Translations under genes and position numbers: made by a program | In this document: in pieces, positions 1 to 7,100 of the stretch | How the letters are laid out: every line of letters begins with the position of its first letter | Numbering within the stretch: the first letter of the stretch is position 1 | NCBI GenBank assembly: GCA_905221605.1 | Contig: CAJNDS010000630.1 | Coordinates: 55,001-72,500 of the forward strand | Source: Symbiodinium natans | Taxonomy: Eukaryota > Sar > Dinophyceae > Suessiales > Symbiodiniaceae | Direction of reading: 5' to 3' | DNA: 17,500 nt | The notes under the pieces: generated by a model | What the model was told of the DNA's origin: nothing | Seen by the model: the letters and a program-made list of their open reading frames with translations, nothing else | The model's database searches: none

Positions 1-261
1 CGACCTCCTACCCTTGCAATCGCAAAGATACCCCAAGCCCGCAGAAGTCTTACGCTGTGCACCCTGAACCTAACAACCTGCTGAATCCAAGGTCCCTCCA
101 GCACGGCCACAAAGGTCCCACAGAATAGTACAGAACTCCCCTAAACCCTAACCCATATATACCCTAAGCCCTAAAGTAGAGTCCTCAACTTAAACTGTGG
201 ATTTTAACTCCCCTAAACCCTAACCTATATATACCCTAAGCCCTAAAGTAGAGTCCTCAAC
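1..261. other. Left end, no gene recognised
   Basis: Downstream of the last gene's stop. Bases 1-133 show no feature; 134-277 is a tandem duplication. CCCTAAA-like words are scattered. Confidence 0.4.
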
Positions 262-277
262 TTAATCTGTGGATTTT
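134..277. repeat. Two tandem 72-bp repeats
   Basis: Copies at 134-205 and 206-277 differ at two positions by eye. Each contains CCCTAAACCCTAA-like words. The second copy carries the stop codon of the 3831-262 gene. Confidence 0.93.
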
Positions 278-3200
278 CCATACCCGACTGTGTAACCCCG
301 TCTGACTGAATGGTCCCAGTTTCGGCGGATCTTTAAAGTCGACGGCGGATTGTCTCATGTGGCGTCTTTTTTTTTTGGTTTCGCCTAAATTTTGGATGTT
401 TCTCCTCGACGGCGAATTTTTCAGCCCCAGGATTCCCCAGGTATAGACAAATCCTCCATTATCTGCACGCCAACCCATTTCACCAAACATTCTTAAGATT
501 TAGGGTTTCCCTGCTACCCCCCTCTACACTACCCCCCCTAGGTTCCCCAAATAGCTTTAGTTAGGGGGGGGGGGGGGGAACCTAGGGGGGCGGGGGGGTG
601 TAGTGCAGAGGGGGGTAGTAGGTAAACCCTATACCCTAAACCCTAAACCCTGAAACCCGAAACCTAGGGGGGGGGCAGTAGGGGAACCCATGATAAGACC
701 AGACGCAACGTGGGAAGGGAGGGCTGCGCTGTCATTTTCTGGGGGGACCCGACAAAATAGAGTTGTAGCAGGGGAGCCGGAATGGTCCACCGACCACTGG
801 CGAAGGGATCTCAACCCTAATTAAGCTCTAAACCCGAAAACCTAAACTCTAGCCAAGCTGCATACTGGGCAGCCACTGAAGGAAAGGAACCACCTGGTTC
901 GCGCAAGAGTGTCCCACAATGGCAGCCCTAAGCTTGGAATCTGGGTGTAGGGTATAGGCTACAAGGGCTTGGGTGTGGGGTGTGGGGTTTAGGGCGTTTA
1001 GGGTTTAGGGTTTAGGGTTTAGGGTTTAGGGTTTAGGGTTTAGGGTTTAGGGTTTAGGGTTTAGGGTTGGGGGTTGGGGTTTGGGGTGGATATCCGAGGC
1101 TTCCAAGGCCCGTAAACCTCTTCAGCAACAGCCCACTTTACTAAGCCCTAAGCCCTAAGCCCTAAGCCCTAAGCCCTAAACCCTAAACCCCCCAAACCCT
1201 AAACCCCCCAAACCCTAAACATTCCAGGACGCAATGTATGTGAAGCACCGCCACTCCACACCCAGCATGGCCACCAGGAAAGGCACGAAAACGATCCAGA
1301 GCCACACTGGATAATTCGGAGTTCCATGGTCCTGCGAGCTTACCCTAAACCCTAAACCCTAAACCCTAAACCCTAAACCCTAAACCCTAAACCCTAAACC
1401 CTAAACCCTAAACCCCCAAACCGGCGGTTGCCTCCAACCCTAGCCCTAAGCCCTAGCTTCAAGAGGGGACATCCTAAGTTTAGGATTGATGATGGCTCAG
1501 GGCCCCTCAACCCGAATTTAGGGTTTAGGGTTTAGGGTTTAGGGTTTGGGGTTTAGGGTTTGGGGTTTAGGGATAGCAAATACTAGACACCTAAACCCCC
1601 AAAACCACAACCCTGGCAGGGTTCAGCCCCAGACCCGCAAACCGTTCCCTGAATCCAGCTTGGCCCTTCTATGAAACCTCTTCAACTGGGAATGGCATGC
1701 AGTGGCACGTTGCAAAAAGATCCCGATGGAAGCTGGCTGCTCTAGACACTGATCCTCTTCGACGCAATCAGGACATTTTCGATGACTCAAGAACCTAGCA
1801 ACCCCCCAAATCCTTAAACCCTAAACCCGAAACCCCCCTAAACCCCCTAGAAACCCCCAACACCCTAAAGAAACCCGAAGGACCAGCACCATGTGCAGGA
1901 GAGGGTTCCGAGCATTCCGTGCGCGAACCGGCGAACCAGGGCAGAAACACTGCGAAGCAGATGTTCACAATCCTGAGGTTTGAGGTTTGGGGAATAGAGC
2001 TTAGGGTTGAGGGGCTTTGAAGTTGTGGGTTGCAGGGAGTCAGGGTGACAGCTTTTAAGTCCAGGATTTAGGGCATACAGCGTGTTTGTTCGCGGATCGG
2101 AGTTTCGAGGGAAGGATGCCATGCTCCGCTTAAGCAAGAGTCGAGATTCAAGAGAAAGCTCATTGATCTAGGGTGTTGTGGATTGAGGGTTTGCGGTTTC
2201 GGGTGGAAGGCTCTGAACATCAGGCGAAGAGTCGTTGCCGGCCACAGCAGTCGCACAGCCGGGCCGGATGTATCAAACATTGTCAGATAGCTTCCCACGC
2301 GCGGGTCAGGATTGGCTTTCTTCTCCTGCAACGGGACCCATGTTCCCGAAGCCTTAACCCCTAAACCGTGTTCAACCCGAACTGAAGCCATTCACACCCT
2401 AAACCCTAAGCCCTAAGCCCTAAACCCTAAACCCTAAACCCTAAACCCTAAACCCTAAACCCTAAACCCTAAACCCTAAGCACCTCACTTGGAGTCTGTG
2501 GTCTATTTCAACACCTCTGCGTGAGAAGTTCTCGACATGAGTGTCCTTTTTTTTTTTTTTTTTTGGGGGGGGGGGGGGGGGGGTGGTCCTTCTGATGAGG
2601 GTACCATACCCTTTTGGGACCAAACCTATATTTAGGGTTTAGGGTTTATAGGGTTTAAGGTTTATTGGGTTTAGGGTTTATAGGGTTTAGGGTTTATAGG
2701 GTTTGGGGTTTATAGGGTTTAGGGTTTTTAGGGTTTAGGGTTTAGGGTTTAGGGTTTAGGGTTTAGGGTCTAGGGTCTAGGGTTTAGGGTTTAGGGTTTA
2801 GGGCTTAGGGTTTAGGGTTTAGGGTGGGGCAGCAAACTACGCTCTGGGGATTAGGTTCGGGCTTAGGAAGAAGGGGTTCACATCAGTCATGCTTTTCCCT
2901 GTATTTCCGCTACAATCTAAACCCCAAACGCTTAGATGGTCAATAGTATGGGCCCTTAAAAGGGTACCCTTTATATACCCCTCCTACACCCTATACAATC
3001 CAAGGGGCCAGACTTCAGAAGCTTTTAATGGAAGTACAGGACCATGTTAAGGGCCCATAGAACTACCCTTAGATAAACCCACTACCCTTAGATAAACCCC
3101 CAACCATGAACCCTGCCTTCAAGATGTTGCGCACAACCTCCGGCACACCGAGTGGGTGTGTCAGCAAGCACTTCAATACCGCACTGTTGGCATGGCCCTC

Positions 3201-3831
3201 ACCTTGCCCAGTGGCTTGGGGCTTCGGATGTCTGAGCCTACAGGCTGAGAGCCTGTATCAGTTTAGGGTTTAGGGTTTGGGGTTTAGGGTTTTATGGTTG
3301 AGGGTTTGGGGTTTAGGGCTTTAGGGTTTAGAGCCAACTAGAGTATCTCCAGCAAAGAAAATGTGGGACCCCTAACACACTTGCAATCAAAACCCGGTCG
3401 CAGAGGTCGTCGAAGGCCGTCTCATCGGCACTATTTGCCTCTGCGTCAAGCCTGATGCGGGCATGTGGGTGGCTGTCAAAATTCTGGTCCCTTATTGGAT
3501 CCCTATGATGATACGGCACCTAAGATTTAGGGTACCCCAAAAGGGATCGTGATTTTGACAGCCACCCTATGGTTGTGCGCTGTGCATTCTCGCACCCCCC
3601 CCCCCCCCCCGCCCCTGCGGTGTGGCTGGGGGATTTGGGTTTCGGGTTTACGTTTTGGGGTTTAGGGTTTAGGGTTTAGTGTTTAGGTTTAGGGTTTAGG
3701 GTTTAGGGTTTAGGGTTTAGGGTTTAGGGTTTAGGGTTTGGGGTTTAGGGTTTAGGGTTTAGGGTTTAGGGTTTAAGGTGTAGCTCGGCGAGGTCTCGCG
3801 CGCTGGTAACCACGTACTCGTATGCAGACAT
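262..3831 (-). CDS. Reconstructed 13-exon gene, putative membrane protein of about 271 residues
   Basis: Exons in order: 3831-3785, 3451-3385, 3197-3117, 2545-2489, 2325-2249, 1972-1897, 1736-1697, 1306-1233, 1135-1101, 927-862, 796-730, 462-426, 353-262. The sum divides by three; ATG is at 3831 and TAA at 262-264. Eleven of twelve donors are GC; one is GT (2488-2487), where a GC alternative (exon end 2482, next exon from 2381) adds about 22 residues. Fragments: MSAYEYVVTSARDLA, DETAFDDLCDRVLI, HPLGVPEVVRNILK, VNICFAVFLPWFAG, WLWIVFVPFLVAMLGVEW, VVPFLQWLPS, PAPLLQLYFVG. There are two clear hydrophobic segments and a possible third, with a soluble N-terminus, so an integral membrane protein is inferred. 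The family is not recognised. Exon 3 could start at 3221 (e.g. +8 residues). Confidence 0.57.
502..630. repeat. G/C-rich inverted repeat inside an intron
   Basis: Left arm 502-548 and right arm 575-630 are imperfect reverse complements (AGGGTTTCCCTG... against ...TAGGTAAACCCT), meeting at GGTTCCCC and GGGGAACC. An 18-base G run lies at 561-578. A partial third copy is at 661-689. It fills most of intron 463-729. Confidence 0.75.
988..1087 (+). repeat. (TTTAGGG)n tract, intron 928-1100
   Basis: About ten perfect units, then TTGGGGG/TTTGGGG variants. Confidence 0.95.
1141..1220 (-). repeat. Telomere-like tract, CCCTAAG then CCCTAAA
   Basis: Variant CCCTAAG units followed by CCCTAAA and CCCCCCAAA; fills intron 1136-1232. 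Confidence 0.93.
1342..1420 (-). repeat. (CCCTAAA)n tract
   Basis: About ten units in intron 1307-1696. Confidence 0.95.
1516..1572 (+). repeat. (TTTAGGG)n tract
   Basis: Shares intron 1307-1696 with the opposite-strand tract at 1342-1420; the two diverge (tail to tail). Confidence 0.93.
2395..2480 (-). repeat. (CCCTAAA)n tract, intron 2326-2488
   Basis: About twelve units, ending within a few bases of the donor of the exon at 2545-2489. Confidence 0.95.
2547..2583. repeat. T18 followed by G19
   Basis: On the gene strand this is poly-C then poly-A then the acceptor AAAAG of the exon starting at 2545, so it lies in the polypyrimidine position but is split by A18. Confidence 0.95.
2631..2825 (+). 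repeat. TTTAGGG tract with TTTATAGGG units
   Basis: Begins with mixed TTTAGGG and TTTATAGGG units and becomes regular from about 2727. Intron 2546-3116. Confidence 0.95.
2945..3075. repeat. Diverged copy of the GGGCCC inverted-repeat family
   Basis: Shares TATGGGCCC, TATATACCC, ACCCTATACAA and AAGGGCCCATA blocks with 13655-13773, with extra sequence inserted before the right arm. Confidence 0.65.
3263..3331 (+). repeat. TTTAGGG/TTTGGGG tract, intron 3198-3384
   Basis: Short degenerate tract. Confidence 0.9.
3467..3567. repeat. MITE-like inverted repeat, 101 bp
   Basis: Perfect 16-bp terminal inverted repeats (GGGTGGCTGTCAAAAT at 3467-3482, complement at 3552-3567) with further weak pairing inside (TCCCTT/AAGGGA). 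It ends 15 bp from the acceptor of the exon starting at 3451. No clear target duplication. Confidence 0.85.
3595..3610. repeat. C16 run
   Basis: Homopolymer in the first intron of the 3831 gene. Confidence 0.95.
3650..3777 (+). repeat. (TTTAGGG)n tract
   Basis: Abuts the first exon of the 3831 gene: the tract ends about eight bases from its GC donor. Confidence 0.95.
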
Positions 3832-3855
3832 GCCCACCCCAAGACCACCCAAACA

Positions 3856-3857
3856 CT
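3856..3857 (-). promoter_or_regulatory. Possible spliced-leader trans-splice acceptor of the 3831 gene
   Basis: On the minus strand a T-rich stretch (GGTTTTCGTTTTGAGTAG) ends in AG 24 bases before the ATG at 3831. Dinoflagellate mRNAs receive a spliced leader at such sites. It is inferred from position only. Confidence 0.25.
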
Positions 3858-3950
3858 ACTCAAAACGAAAACCAACCGGAGCCAGCCGAACCCGAGACAG
3901 CCAAGCCGATTTCAGACGGGTTTACAGACTGCGCCCACAGAGTTTGCTCT

Positions 3951-4062
3951 GAAACCCTAAACCCTAAACCCTACACCCTAAACCCTAAACCCTAAACCCT
4001 AAACCCTAAACCCTAAACCCTAAACCCTAAACCCTAAACCCTAAACCCTAAACCCTAAACCC
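3951..4062 (-). repeat. (CCCTAAA)n tract, intergenic
   Basis: About fifteen nearly perfect units between two genes, one of few tracts outside introns. Confidence 0.95.
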
Positions 4063-4196
4063 ATACGAAGACTTTGTGAAGGACAGTAGTAGCTTCCGGG
4101 AAAAAACGTAGGTTTTGCGGCGGGAGACGTCTTCGGCCGGAGGGCCTTCTCAATGCTTACTCCTCGAGCCTGGAATGTCAAGGTGCAGGGGGAAAG

Positions 4197-7100
4197 TCAT
4201 AAAGCCAGAAGCATCCGAGCGAAATTTTCGATTTCGCGTTGGGGGCCGTAAATGTCTGCGACTTCCGCCTGGTTCTTAGTAGTGAATGGGGCAATTAGGT
4301 ACCCTACGTAATCCCTATATACTCTATATATATATATATATATAGAGGGGGATATCGGGTACCTCATTCCCTCCTTCCCTACTAAGAACCAGCAAGCTCT
4401 AGGTTTGAAGGCTTCGTGGGTTTTTTGCTTTACATAATCTTTGGTGGCTTCGAAACATGGCACATGTCAGACCTTTTGGGTTGTTGCTAAGCCCTGAACC
4501 CTACACCCTGAACCCTACACCCTACACCCTAAACCCTGAACCCTAAACCCTAAACCCTATACCCTAAACCCTAAACCCTAAACCCCAAACCCCAAACCCC
4601 AAACCGAGGCCTGCATGTGGAGCACCGCTCCACTCCACAGGACTCCAGGCACCCAAAGACCTCCTCGTCACTCTGTGGCATCTCATCCTTGGCAGCCCAG
4701 TAACCACATTAGAAAAGAAGGTTTAGGGTTTAGGGTTTAGGGTTTAGGGTTTAGGGTTTAGGGTTTCGGGTTTAGGGTTTAGGGTTTAGGGTTTAGGGTT
4801 TAGGGTTTAGGGTTCAGGGTTCAGGGTTCAGGGTTCAGGTTACTTTATAAAATTTCTTGAACCAAAAAACGGGAAAAGTGTACCACTGGGCTACCAAGCA
4901 TCTACGGAGACCCTGCTGTAGTCACTCACTTGCCTGGACATCAGGGCTTGGGGTTTGGGGTTTGGGGTTTAGGGTTTGGGGTTTGGGGTCTGGAGTTTAG
5001 GGTTTGGGGTTTGGGGTTTAGGGTTTGGGGTTTAGGGATTGGGGCTTGGGCTTTGGGGCTTCGGGTTTAGGGTTTGGGGTTTAGGGATTGGGAATAGACT
5101 TTGGGGTTTAAACCCTCAACAACACACTCCCGCCCAAAACTCCTGGCATTAAACCCTAAATCCCCAAACCCCTAAATCCAAAAAAAACAAACACAGTTTC
5201 CCGCGCCTGGGACAGGCTGCCCCCATGACAGCATGAGCCAGCCACTTGAAACTAACAGCTGCGGTCCAGGGTTTTGAGTTCAGAGCCCTACACCCTTAAG
5301 CCCTGAACCCTTGAGGGTTTACGGCTGAGGGGCTTAGGTTTTAGGGTCTAGGGTTTAGGGTTTAGGCTTTAGGGTTTAGGGTTTAGGGTTTAGGGTTTGG
5401 GGTTAAGGATTATATCAGGGTTGAGGGCTTCGTTGCGCTTCAGGTAAGGCGTCTTGGGCTTTAGGGTGTCTTGGGTGAGGTTGAGTGGTTCATTTGGGGG
5501 CGATGGAGCTGAGGGTTTGGGGGGGGGGGGGGGGGGGGGGGGAAGGGGTAAACCTTAAACCCTAAACCCTAAACCCTAAACCCTATATTTTGGTAGGCCC
5601 AAAGCCGGCATGCAGCAAAACAAATCTTCTCCAGTGCCCAGTCTTGCTTTAGGGTTTGATTTAATGTTGAGGGGTTTAGGGTTTAGGGTTTGGGTTTAGG
5701 GCTTAGGGCTTAGGGCTTAGGGCTTAGGGCTAAGGGCTTAGGGCTTAGGGTTTAGGGTTTAGGGTTTAGGGTTTAGGGTTCAGGGTTCAGGGTTTAGAGT
5801 TTAGGGTTTAGGGTTTAGGGTTCAGGGTTCAGGGTTTAGGGTTTAGGGTTTAGGGTTTAGGGTTTAGGGTTTAGGGTTTAGGGTTTAGGGTTTAGGGTTT
5901 AGGGTTTAGGAATCAAGTACCCTTTACGATATCCAAAGTAAGCCTAGTGCAAAGGTCATTGGGGTCCAAGGTAAGCTCTAAAGCCAACAAAAGAGCTGCA
6001 ACAACAGCCCCGAACCATAAATAAACCCTATACCCTAAACCCTAAACCCTAAACCCCTGAATCTTGAAAGCGTAAACTGTGCACCCTTAGAAGACTGAAG
6101 CCCTCCTAAAACTTTAAACTTTAAACGTTCGAGTCTTCAACCCTGAATCCTACACCTACATCGCCGTAACATTCTTCAGACCTTTAGACCTTTAGACCTT
6201 GAAACCCTTCAAACCTTCCAGTCCTTGAGGCTGTAAGCTCTAAACAATAGGGTTTAGGGTTTAGGGTTTAGGGTTTAGGGTTTAGGGTTTAGGGTTTAGG
6301 GTTTAGGCTTTAGGCTTTAGGCTTTACGGTTTAGAGTTTAGGGTTTAGGGTTTATAACCCCTAAACCCAAAACCTTTCAACCATTAAACCTTTCAACCCG
6401 ACACCCTGCCTGTGACAGCTCGCAGTGGCCACCTGCCTCAGGCGCTGGCTCAGCTAAGCAAAAGCACACCATGGAGCCCTTTTGAGAAGGGCTTAAGGTT
6501 TAGGGTTTGGGGTTTCAGGTTTGGGGGCTTAAGATTTCGGGTTTCGGGTTCAGGGTTCAGGAATGATGACAACAGATGATAACGCGAACGGAGATCATCT
6601 TGAGGCTTCTCATCATTGCAACACTCATGGGAACAATAAGGGTATAAGCCTGGCAACAAGTCAAATGTTAAATCATACTAGCGCTGATAGTCAAGTCAGA
6701 AAAATAGAAGCAGGATACGCCAACAGAGGTAGTAGCTTGATCTGTAACAATATCCGAGGAACAAGACTTAGAATAATGGTCGTCATCATCGCACTCCTCA
6801 TGGTAATGACGATCATGATGATGATGGTGATGATGGTGATGATGATGATGATGAGGGCGACGACGACGAAGATGATGATGATGATGGTGATGATGATGAT
6901 GATGATGACGACGTCGTCATAGAAGGATGCCTTGTTGTGGGGGAGGATGGTGCTTAAAGGGTGTCTTCAGGGGCAGCAGAGGGTTTAGGTTTTGGGCCTC
7001 AGAGCGACTCCGGGGGGTTCTTAAATGGTCCCTTCATATGGTCGCTTGTGCTACTGGCCCCAAACCCTAAACCCTAAACCTAAAACCTAAAGCCTAAACC

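Larger units (their letters stand above)
3832..4196. other. Intergenic region between the two unknown genes
   Basis: Only about 365 bp separate the TGA at 4197 from the ATG at 3831. It holds a telomere-like tract (3951-4062) and two islands of mixed sequence. No promoter motif is recognisable. The short spacing fits head-to-tail dinoflagellate arrays. Confidence 0.5.

Noticed and set aside
988-1087. Telomeric tract as sign of a true chromosome end
   Set aside because: Tracts occur across the whole window in both orientations with genes between them, so they are interstitial.
6563-6922. 119-residue plus-strand open frame with poly-Met/Asp-like run
   Set aside because: Produced by the GAT microsatellite; the rest is unconserved and it lies on the opposite strand within a proposed intron.
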